Assembly (NCBI RefSeq): GCF_051020955.1
Contig: NC_135014.1
Location: 4,410,501-4,474,500 of the forward strand
Reading direction: 5' to 3'
DNA: 64,000 bases
DNA from: Megalopta genalis
Lineage: Eukaryota > Arthropoda > Insecta > Hymenoptera > Halictidae
Numbering within the stretch: position 1 is the first letter of the stretch; each line of letters starts with the position of its first letter. Under the pieces are notes generated by a model that was not told the DNA's origin, ran no database searches, and saw only the letters and a list, made by a program, of their open reading frames with translations. Below are positions 12,445 to 24,400 of this stretch, one piece after another. The position numbers were made by a program, and so were the translations under genes.

Positions 12445-15400
12445 AACGAACGGAACAAAAGAGTCCTGAACGCTGATGGGTGCGCAAACAATGGATATCG
12501 GGTTTAGAACACGTTAGCCGGCAATTGGTCTGGCCTGCTCCGTTGGAGAAATAGAACTGACGGAGGCGTTGGCAGCGCGGTTAAACAAAAGATCATTCAC
12601 CGAGGCGCATAAATATTTCCGGGACTCATTGTTCTTCCGGTTGTTGCTCGTTCGTTTCCCATAATTCCTTCGCGGCACCCGATGTTTACGAGGCTGATTT
12701 TTCTGTCGAAATGTTCCTCGTTTCTTCCGGATCAAAATTTTCGATTTCGAAGCGGGTGCACGTTAATTAAGAGCATTAAAATCGACGCGGATTTTACACG
12801 ATGGTGTTCGCGATTTTATTATACTGACAGGTATTCGAGCATTAAAGAATGTGGATAGTATTTTTATTTAATGTAAAAGGATCTCTGTGGAACGAACTTT
12901 GAACATAGAAGAGACATACAGGGTGTCCCAAAAATGTCTCGCAATCCGGAAATAGCGGGTTCCTCGGATCATTTGAAGCAACTTCTTCCTTTACAAAAAT
13001 TTTCTCCGAGGCACCGTTAACGAGTTATTAACGAAAAACAGTGACCAATGAGAGGCGAGCTCGGCTGGCGCGAGGCGACCGAGCCAATGAGCGGAACTGG
13101 GCTTCGCGCGCTGGTTGGCTGGGACGCCTCGCGTCAGCCGTACTCGATTCTTATTGGTCACTGTTTTTCGTTAATAACTCGTTAACGGTGCCTCGGAGAA
13201 CATTTTTGTAAAGGAAGAAGTTGCTTCGAATGACCTAAGGAACCCGCTACTTTCGGATTGCGAGACATTTTTGGGACATCCTGTATATTTAACCTTGACA
13301 ATAGAATAATTTGTCTAAGGGATTATCTTATTCATACGTGTTAGAATTGCACCTACAATTTCCATTTAGCGCCGCTGTTGTATTATTTTCACGTTTGAAA
13401 CAATTTTCACAATTACAGTCAACATGTCACTTCACTATTAATTTATGAAAAAGGAAAGAAATTTTCACGTTTCTCGTGCATTCACATTGAAGATTGCATA
13501 TTTATAACAACAAAACGATCTTCATCTCCGATGAAATCGTCACAATGTGAATGACGATCCTATTCATCAAGTTTAATCTTCTCGTTCGAAATTCTGCTTA
13601 AAAATTTCGCTCGACGACGTAAAGTTCGTTCGAACGAATTTCTATGTACGCACAAGTCTCGCCGAAGATGAATCGAGGATCATGGTTCGACGTACTTTTT
13701 TCTATATTCGCACAGAATCTGAAACAGAATTAGAATCGCGAGAGATACGAATTCCAAGCCCACCGAGAGTTTGCTGGCTCGCCTATATTCCAGCCGTCGT
13801 CCGGCTGTCCCGGCGAGATTATTTTAATCCCACGATTATCCACCTCTTTATCAAGTGCCCGAGACTTTATCCAGTAGGCTTATCCCTGCTGAAGGAGCTG
13901 GATAAATGGCTGCCGAGGCCTTGAACGAAAATGACGAAGTGCCCGTGACCGCCGGACAAAGAGTTACGCCCGACGCGAACCGATCGCTCCTTCATAATGA
14001 CTGATTCCGTGGCCCTGCGTCGACCCATTCAAATATCACCTTTCTCATTTCCGGCGTGCCACCCCCGAAAATTCTTATTCGGAAATTACACCCTCGATTT
14101 TCCTTATTTCCTTGGGAACTGGCGATTTATCGCAAACGCTATAATAGTGGATTCAGTTTATAATACTGCAATGATTAAAAATAATGATTAAACTTAATGA
14201 TTAAACTTAATAATTGAACCAAATGATTAAACTTAATAATTCAACTGAATGATTAAACTTGATGATTAAACTAAATAATTAAATTACATGCTTAAACCTA
14301 ATTATTAAGCTTAATAATTGAACTAAATGATTAAACTTAATGATTAAACTAAATAATTAAACTAAATGATTAAACCTAATAATTAAACTTAATGATTGAA
14401 AAATGTGGATATTACGAAATGATAAGTACAAATGAGGTTATTTCAGTTTTCGTGGAAGATATCTGATCTTTTTTGCTATTCGATGAACAATATTTGAAAC
14501 ATAGTGAAATTACGTCAGATTTTACTCGAGTCGAGAACTGTAACTTTCGATTTTGTTGTTTGTTACAAAAATGCTGATACGAAAGTCAAGGATACGAAAA
14601 TGATCACTGGACTGCGGATCTTTATGCAAAATAAAAATAATACACAGATGTGCTTAAATTCTTTTAGTAGATTCATTCGTTTAAATTTCGGCTAAACGTT
14701 TTTATTATAAATGCATAAAATCCACAGTCAGCACGAAGCTTATATCAGGGAGCATATACCAACGTTCTTGTAAAGTTTTTGGACAACATGGAATTTTTCA
14801 TATAAAAATATATAAGATTTTCATATAATAATAATAATTTAAAAATAATTTAATTAAAAATAATAATAATTTAATTTAAAAATATAATAATTTTTCATAT
14901 AAAAATATATAAGAAAATATATAAAAATTATATAAAAATATACAAGAATTGTCAGAGTAGGTTCCGAGGATCTCGAACCACAATTTCAAGGTTTTCTAAT
15001 TTTCCAAATTAATTAATTTGTAGGAGCGACTGCTGGCAATCGAATCAGCGTGTGCCAGGAGGAACCGAACGTATCCCCAGGAGCACGACATCGGTTCCTC
15101 CCGATCGAAGTGGACGAGATCGAGAATGTTGTTCCACTTACCAGGTTCGTCTGCTCTCTTGTTAACCTCCTCAACTTCCTGGTGTCCCACGCACTCGTCC
15201 GGATTCAGGCTCTCCGGGAACATATCGCATTCCAGATACTCCGGCAGAGTCAGGCCGAACACGTCCAAGAAAAAGCCGCAGCGTCTCTTGGTTTCTGAAG
15301 GAAATTTCAATGTTCAACATTGTCAAAGTTCAACGTGTCTAAAATTAGTCTCCTGTCGATTAACACTAAACCTACCAAGCAGTAATACTAATTGGCATGT

Positions 15401-18400
15401 ACCGCTTCGCAAAAGTGAGAAGACCGAATTTCTTTAGAATTTGTCAAGTTTTTATTATAAAACTTGCTCCAATAATATAACTTATTCGAGCGTTTTCCAC
15501 GAAAGAGTCTCGGAACTTTGCAGAATTGCAAAATAAGAAAGCGGTCAAAGTGACCGCGGTAGGTTTAGTGTTAATGCCCCGGCAACGAAAAAAGACCGTG
15601 ACGAGATTTCTCGTTTTTATCGCTTTTCTCTGAAAATTATCTGTTCCAACAGTAATTGTTATGTATTAGAAAATATTCGAACGAATTCGCACGTTTGACA
15701 CTGTTTGGTATTCCTATAATAATTTCAATTTAAAGAAGATCAAATTCCTTTGAATAATGTCAAGAAAGAACACTAATTTGTGTAATGGGATGAGTTTTCT
15801 GGAGCGTTACGCAGACGATTCATCCGATATATCGAGCGATAACAGCTGTAATTCTATTACCGATTCTGAAGATAGCGTGTACGATGGTGATTATTTAGAC
15901 AATTTTGGAGGGCGTGTCCGAGATAGTGATAGCGATGACGAGAATAATCTCGCAATTAATATATATAATATAATATATATATAAATAATATATATAATAA
16001 TCTCGCACAATAATGTGCGCAAACATAAAACTATGCAACTGAATATAATTTCAAGCGAGTCCGAACAATCGGAAAATAAAGATGTTTGCATGAAGGTCAG
16101 AACCATAAATCTAGGAGCTTTTGAGGACAATTCTGGAGTAAAAATTTAACTGGAAAATGTTCAAAAATAATTTTGAATTAGATTTTGAAGATCATTTTTA
16201 TTGTAATATATTGAGTAAACTGAATGTTCAGAAGATTTTTTAAATAATACAAACGAGTTTAATTAACATTGACTTTGAGTTTAGTTTTAGTTTTATCGAT
16301 TTGGTGACTTCGATATTGTGGAATTTTTGTGGAGTTGATACTCGGCACTCAATGTGTTAACACAAAGAAATTTGATAAAATAAAATGAGACTAAATAAGA
16401 GACTTTGGATAAATTTTGGTCGAGTAAGGATCACTCACCGAAGCACAGACTGCGACACGGTCTCACAAGCTGCCCTCGGGATCCGCATTTTGGCACGAAA
16501 ACGCTGCACAAGAAGAGGGCTGCCAATTCATAGCATTTCACGTCTATCACGGAATCGTAGAGCTCCAGCTCGTGTTGCGCGTCCCTCTGCCCGCAGTCCC
16601 CCATGTAGTTCGGGAAGACGGTGTAATTGTACGGGATCTGGAGGAACCGACAACGGACGGCACACGTGAACGCGTCGGTCATTTAATTAGGGGCCTGAAT
16701 AATTAGCGGTCGCCGGTGTTTCGCGGATCGTAAGCTGGCATATATCAAAAATATCGAAGAACGCTTAACCCTCAGCACTCCGAACCATTCTGGACGTTGG
16801 CTACCAGCTACTCGGCGCCACTTTTCGGCAGAAACGGGCATTTGCAGACCCTCGTATTATTTAGTATGCTTTTGGAACTAACTAACATATTATAACGATA
16901 TTGGACTTATATGAATTTGGCTGAAACCGAGAAATTTGCAAAAAGATCAATATTTTATTTTTTATAAAATTTTATACTGAAAATTTTAGAAACAAAGATT
17001 ACAAAATTACGTCACAGTTTCTCTACTTTTCCTTGACTCGCAATCTCTTTAAAACGACATCTTTTTGTTGAGATCGCTTGAAACGATAGACTTAGAATAA
17101 AGGAAACACGATAAAGAAGCCGGTGCACTTTCCATTGAAACTTCGATAAAACAGAGAGAAACGATCCTACGCCGAATTTTGAAACGTCGTTACAAAGGGC
17201 AGACTTCGATGTTCAAAATCATAGAGAATCGAGTCACGGGAAAAATGTGTCTGAGTTCGCGCTGCTATTTGAATCTGCAATATATCCGAACGGAAAAGTA
17301 TCTCCTTTTGCTCCACCGCTGCAGGATTTAACAAATCTTTTCAGGAAAGAATGAACTAACGGCGATGAAAGCTGACACTTCACGCTTTAAAGTGAGCCTA
17401 AGCAGACCGTTGCACGTTTATTTTTCGTAAAGTTATGGTCATTCGAACGTAGACGATTTCCCATCGTAAAAATCGATCCCCTATTTATGGACGATCGAGT
17501 CGCCAAGAAATAGAACGATAAATTCGAGGAATTATTTGAAGAATCCTCGTAGAGGTTGCAAGTGGACGACCACAGTGGTCTTAGCATACAATTTTATCGT
17601 ATTAAACGCACGGAGTGACGGGTCCGTTGCGTTCCCGGCCCGGAATGCAACGATCCGAGTCAGAAGCATCGACAACCGCGTCGGGCGCTGTTTTAACCCG
17701 ATTCGATGAATCCCGAGAATCTCATGGACGAATTCCTCGCAAGTTTATTGGGAATCGCTCCGAAGAAGCGCGGATAGAAACGCGGGGGAGGAGTTTACCT
17801 TGTGGTACTTGCAGAAGGTTACTATTATAGGCAGGCAGACACCGGGCGCTGGGTTCTTCTCCTCGATCATCCGTGGCGCACGTTCAGTCATCGTGATCAT
17901 GTTCGTATAGGTCGTCTTGTTCTCCAATCGTATCGCAGTCTCAGGGTTCGCTATTTTACATTTTTTTTTTCAGACAATGCTCCATTAAACGACTCGCTAA
18001 AACGCGTAAAGTATTTTGAACATTCATTATGGACTTATCGGCGAAACAATTAATTCAAGAATTAAGACGCGTTGAACATCGTTTAACACTAAACATGCGT
18101 TATAAGATTTACAGGATTGAATTTATTTAGACTTCTCGCTGTTTTCATTAGAATGCGTGCTCGAATAAAAAAAATTGCGAAAAATATTTTATCATTTCGA
18201 CGATTTTGAGATACGAAATGAGAAACCGATCGTTTCGACCTCGGCACGTTAGGTTTATTGTTAAACGTACTACTCTTTACGGAATGAGAAGAACACTCTA
18301 AACTACATAATTACGTTGAACACGAGATACGCGCGCCAATCTAATGCAACGAATACAGGTGAAATTAACGTTTAAATTAATTATTATGATCGAGAACGTA

Positions 18401-21400
18401 TGGCGATATTCGCGTTACAGTTAGTCTAATATGTTTTTAAAGAATGCGTGAAAATTAGTTGATACAGAGCTAATCTAATCTCTTTATCCGTTAATAATAG
18501 CGAGTATACAATGCTCGTAATGCGTATTCGATCATTTATTCGCTGCACAAAATAAATGGCGAGATATTGAAACTTTATATTAATTCTTGAATAAATGTTA
18601 GCAGATTTACGCAATGAAAATTGCAACGCGTTCTATCACACCTTCAGATCGTGTACTCCGTTTAATTAATGTATAGAAATATGAGTTTGCAAGAGATTCA
18701 CGAGGAAAATTTGTTAACGCTGCACGTCGAGTGCTGGTCCGAAAGATAAATCAGAAGGAAAGACGCGTTGCCAAGTTCCCGCAGCGTTGGCAGTGGTTCG
18801 GTCGCGATCCGTTTCCGAGTTATTCGTAATTAAATCCCTCGAGTCGCTTAGATAACACTAGATAACGCAATCAATTAGATAACGTTCCCGTTCGAAAGGA
18901 GTCCGACCGACTGCGAAGGATTGAGACGCGCGAAACTTCCACCTGCGCTTGAGGGACCGTCGGAAACGTGTTTTCGAAAGCCACGTGCCAGTCGCAGGTG
19001 CGATTCCTCGGATACACTCGGCCAATTATTCAACGTTCTCAGTGCCATGGTTACGATTAAGGTTTCCCCGAATGCGTACGCGTCGATTAGCTACGATTTT
19101 TCATAACCACGATCATTCGTTTTCCAATATCGAATTCTTAATTAACCTCTTAGGCACGACGCGCCACTATAGTGGCTTGCTCTTTTGTCTTCACATCGAT
19201 TTACAACAGTCTACAGGGTGTCCCAAAAATGTCTCGCAATCCGGAAATGGCGGGTTCCTCGGATCATTTGAAGCAACTTCTTCCTTTGCAAAAATGTTCT
19301 CCGAGGCACCGTTAACGAGTTATTAACGAAAAACAGTGACCAATAAGAATCGAGTACGGCTGACGCGAGGCGGCCCAGCCAACCAGCGCGCGAAGCCCGG
19401 TTCCGCTCCTTGGCTCGATCGCCTCGCGCCAGCCGAGCTCGCCTCTCATTGGTCACCGTTTTTCGTTAATAACTCGTTAACGGTGCCTCGGAGAACATTT
19501 TTGTAAAGGAAAAAGTTGCTTCAAATGGCCCGAGGAACCCGCCGCTTTCGGATTGCGAGACATTTTTGGGACACTCTATATATACAGTATCAGACTCTGT
19601 ACAGTACACATCAGACTCTGTCGACCAGAGAAGTAGCCGTACCTAAAAGGTTAACACTAAACCTACCAAGCAGTAATACTAACTGGCATGTACTGCTTCG
19701 CAAAAGTGAGAAGACCGAATTAATTTAGAATTTGTCAGGTTTTTATTATAAAACTTGCTCCAATAATATAACTTATTCGAGCGTTTTCCACTAAAGAATC
19801 TCGGAACTTTGCAGAATTGCAAAATAAGAAAGCGGTCGCTTTGACCGCGGTAGGTTTAGTGTTAAACGGTAAACTGAATCAATCATTAGGACATTCGTTT
19901 TAATGTATCTTAATCGATTTTCTATTGGTTTTATGTTTACGATGGTTTGAAGATTCATTACGGAAGATCAACTGTAATGCAACTACTTAATAGTGAATCT
20001 ATCAAGTTATAAATGTTTGCTGATTTAGTGTATTGAATTATAAGGACGGCGAGATTGGATTTATTTAGATTTATTTTGTCCATGTTTATTGTAAAACGAT
20101 CGCGGGTTTTTATGCGAAATAAAAATTATCTGTACCGATTGCAAGATGCAGGAGCAACATATACATTCATTTGTTTTCCTAATAATTTCAACAAGTTGAA
20201 AGCGATACAACAGTGTTTTCAAATTCTTTAAATGTTTCCACTTTTTCATGTACACATTTTCATTATAAAATGCATAACATCCGCGGTCCAATTATATAAC
20301 GCATGCGATGGTATAATCATAATTTCAATATTTTCCAAATTAAAAACGTTCATTGAAACCGTGATTTCAAATGAAACCGACCATTTCGACCAGCACGATA
20401 CTGCTAATTACCAGACATTATCGTACACGCGTACATGTAACAACCCTATATTTGTTAAAAAAAAAACAAACAATCCGGTTTGAAGCATCGAATAAATATC
20501 AGAAATTAAACAGCGAGACTTCGTACCCCTTAAAGGAACCGAAGCCAATAAACAAAATAATGTGATGGCCTGTTCAAAGAGGGGCGCGTAATCTCCTTAG
20601 CGAGGCCGGTCGAACGGAAAAGCGAACCGGATAAAAATTTTCGGATTCGTCACGCCATTAGCAGAATAATTGGACGTCAAAGGTCGGTTTCGAGTCGAGA
20701 GTATCGCGCTGCACGCGAGGCAGCGAGGGCGAAGCGGAAAATTTCTCGCCGCCAATCTGCCCGGGTCGTGACTGCGGCCCCATTAACCGGACTATAAATT
20801 ACCGTGCAACTATGTGACACGGGCACACGCGTCGCGGTCCGAGAATTAGTCCGCGGATTATCTACACACTCTGTAGGCGTGCGGCCGCGCCGAGTGAAAA
20901 CGATTCGCCGGCATTAAATCAACCGAACGGGCCGCATTTTCCCTCTTAACGGTCGAGCCAGCCCGCGAATAATAATTCTACGCGACTCTTTGTCCACACG
21001 GTTGCGCGCAACGATGTTCAAAACTCGCCCACTTCCGCGACCTTTTTTTACTTTTCAGCCATCCTCGCAGCTCCAATTCGCTCGACAGCCAATCACGGCC
21101 TTTTTACCGTTTGGATTCGCGGAGCCAGTTACCGTGGGACAGCCAATTACTGTGCCTTTTGTTTCGTTTCAAGCATAATTAACTTTATATTTGTCGTGTA
21201 AGATAAGATTTTGTATTTAAATTCAGTTAATTATTTATTTGTTAGAATTAAACGTGTAAAAGACGGAAGTCTTTAAAATATACCTTAAAAATTATTTCCA
21301 CTTGCTGGTATCGAATTCGCGAAATTTTCTGTATAGTTTATGAAAAAGCTTAGGAAAATAGTGAACGAATGAAGATCGATATTCGGTAAAATATATCGTT

Positions 21401-24400
21401 CCGGGTAAGATATCGCGATGTTAATTCTATTGGCAAAACGTATTGAGATTATGGAAAAAAACGAAACCGTCGTTGCTTCCTTAATTCTTCGCTTTTAGTT
21501 TCAATATCAGTGGTTCAGTTTCTGTGCGCACTAACTACATTTATTTTTCGTTCGATGCGTTAGTTACTGTGTGCACAGTAAGTGAATCCGCCTATTGTTA
21601 GTTACTGTGCCGCCTATCACGGGATAGGTCTACATAACCTCAAATCTCAAATCATATCTGTCATATTTTTAAAGAGGAGAAATGTAAATACGAAATTTTG
21701 TTCAAGCAATCATCTGTAATGTGAACTTTTAAAAGACTTATTATTATGTTACATTTTTTTTATAGAATGTAAAATTAATGACAGCATGTTAAGTATTAAA
21801 TTTTTATTGTGCACAGTTATCGAGGCTCGGTATTCGAATAGACAGCACAGTAACTGAAGCACAGCATTCAGGTAGACAGCACAGTAACTGAGGTACAGTA
21901 TTCGGGGTAACGGTATTCAGAGCACGGTAACTGAGACACAATAACTGATTTTTGTAGATCATAGACACGCGGTAACTGGTTCCAGAACTTTTCTCTTTTT
22001 TCTACTATTCAAAGATTTGATATTTGTGTCGTGAGAAAATTATTATTCAGTCGTTAACCCTGGACCGGACGCGTCAGATAAATTTACATAAAGGTCGCGC
22101 GGGTTGCGCGACACCCCAACAGAACTGTAAATATAATTCCGAGAACAAAATCAAGCTACTCTGACTCTTCATTAAAAGCTAACGCAGCTCTGTAGACAGC
22201 TGGGTGACACCATTTAACATTTCGCCAAAAAATAAAGAAACGTTAATTATGAAACAAGTGATTGAAGCGTCCAACACTCCATCGCGACCGTTCCAGGATT
22301 AAGAAATGTCCGTTAAATTGCTAAAATTGTGTTTAACCCTTAGCACTCCGAACCATTCTGGACGTTGGCTACCAGCTACTCGGCGCCACTTTTCAGGAGA
22401 CCCTCGTATTATTTAGTATGCTTTTGGAACTAACTAACATATTATAACGATATTGGACTTATATGAATTTGGCTGAAACCGAGAAATTTGCAAAAAGATC
22501 AATATTTTATTTTTTATAATTTTGTTATCGTTCGTTTTATAATTTTCTTTTGTTGTTGTAATCGCTATCTATGCGAACTCTTTCTCTCGTCGCCTTGTTG
22601 CTTGGACGATATCACTGTCGCTGCTATAAAAACGATGGACTAACTGTAGAAGAAAACCTTCTATATATCTGTAGTAACATTTCTGTGTAACATTTCTAAC
22701 ATATCCGTATAAACGTCTATCCGGAGCTCATCTTCGCTACTACTTGTGTCATGAGACTCATTCGTGTTTGAACGTTTTGCCATTGTTCTAATAAAAAATA
22801 CGAATAAATACATGGGTTGAAAATTTCTAATTGTTATTACTAACTCGCAAGATGATATTTACCAAAAAAACTTTTACCAAACAATTTATTTACCAAGAGA
22901 AGAATCACTTCTCCGATTTTCTCACTCGTTAGATCTATCTATACCGCTCGACGCTTCAAACCAGACCGAGTTCAGCTTTGAAAATCTTTTTCTCCAGATT
23001 TTATGATTATAAATCTCACTATACAGTGCGTGCTATGTTCGCATACCGATCTTTCTTCTACAAACTTGCCTTATCGCTCTTTTCAAGTGGCGCCTTCGAA
23101 GTGCTCGGACTGTCGTGAGCACGCCTCTCACGTTCTCGTCAAAACCCGCTGACATTTCTTGTATATAACTTAGTAATTTTACTATATTTTGATTTGATTT
23201 CTTGTACCATTTCAAGAGAAAACTTCAGGGAAACATGCGTGTCTTAAAAAGTTGCGCTGAAATAACTGAATTCTCCGTAATCGCTAATAAACTTGAATGT
23301 CCCACGAGAGGAGACAGCGGAGTGCAAAGGGTTAATAGGAAAATCTCCTTGAATGCTGCTAACAGGACACAGTAATTGGCTTCTATAGCCTAGCCATTAT
23401 TTATTGTCGTTAAACACAGCCAGCGGAAAAGGGCGTCCGTTTGTACCCCTCCGAGGCGTTACCGGAGAATTGAAGAACCCTTGCAACCTTAACTGCTGTC
23501 GCTTTATGAAGTTTAAGCAAATTGACAGTTTTATAGAGTCCGGAAACGTTGACGTTAAATAACACTGGGTCTCCTTTGTGTGCAGCGGCGATGTGAATGA
23601 AGGAAAGCGACGTTTTAAATTCCTTGCGTAGCTTTTCCATCGTTCTACCCGCGATACAGGAAAAGCATTTTTCTCGAGCGGACAGATTTTCCTTTGTTCG
23701 TACTTCGTGTTTTACAAAGGAGATACGGCGTGTAGATAATAACGCGGGTGCTGATATTGCAGCGTATTGAATCGTTTACGAACGAAATTTTCCTTGTCTA
23801 CGTTTCATCGGCGAGTGTCTTGTTTGTCTCAGCTATTTCGTTGTTAATCGTTCATTGAATGAAATTCTACGTTTATCGGCGGTCTGCGTTTATCTGGGAA
23901 ATTAGTCCGGCGACGGCGTAAAATGAACTCCAAGTGATCGAGTATATAGAGAAGCTTTCCAATCGAAGATTTTTGCGGTATCGAGAAAGGTTCGTTTTTT
24001 CTGTACCAGTTTTATCGAGATGCGCTGGTATAGTAGAATGTTGCGGAACATGTTCGTTTGTTAAAATTATTCGGTACAGTTGTTAATTAGACCGCGGACT
24101 CGTATGCGTTTGTAACAAAATTGCGTAGCAAATTGCGAATGCAAAACGTCGAAACGTTTAATCCTTTCGCTGAAAGTGAAAATACCGATACTGAAAGCGT
24201 TTGCCGTGCAAGACAAACAGTAACGTGCTCAAGATCACAAAAATCTGAATATATTTGGACTACGGAAAACTTGGAACCAGAAATATTGGGTTGGCAACTA
24301 AGTAATTGCCGATTTCAGTTATAGATGTCTCTCACTCCCATTTTTATGATATCCGTAAATGTTATATCATAAAATTATTATTATTATTATTATGTTATTT

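Larger units (their letters stand above)
5957..15141. other. Corin intron 10 (9.2 kb), mostly repeats
   Basis: Itemised repeats lie at about 6241-6605, 6624-6983, 7674-7746, 8349-8525, 8990-9469, 9529-9604, 10390-10868, 11243-11294, 11417-12035, 12361-12440, 12917-13285, 14152-14398 and 14609-14730. In the unlisted stretches (about 7000-7670, 7750-8345, 8530-8985, 10870-11240, 12036-12360, 12441-12915 and 13290-14150) I see nothing beyond ordinary intron sequence. Confidence 0.8.

Noticed and set aside
12167..12491. Two minus-strand frames rich in SLSLSL
   Set aside because: They read through a GA microsatellite.
16439..16682. Exon 9 extended upstream with FTCAVRCRFLQ as the Frizzled start
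   Set aside because: Cysteine spacing is wrong, an acceptor CTCCAG lies directly before IPYN, and exon 8 supplies CLPIIVTFCKYHK in phase.
19211..19456. 81-107 codon frames within foldback MITE copies (also 56778-57101, 33935-34147)
   Set aside because: They arise from the GC-rich palindrome, occur on both strands and differ in frame among copies; no protein family.
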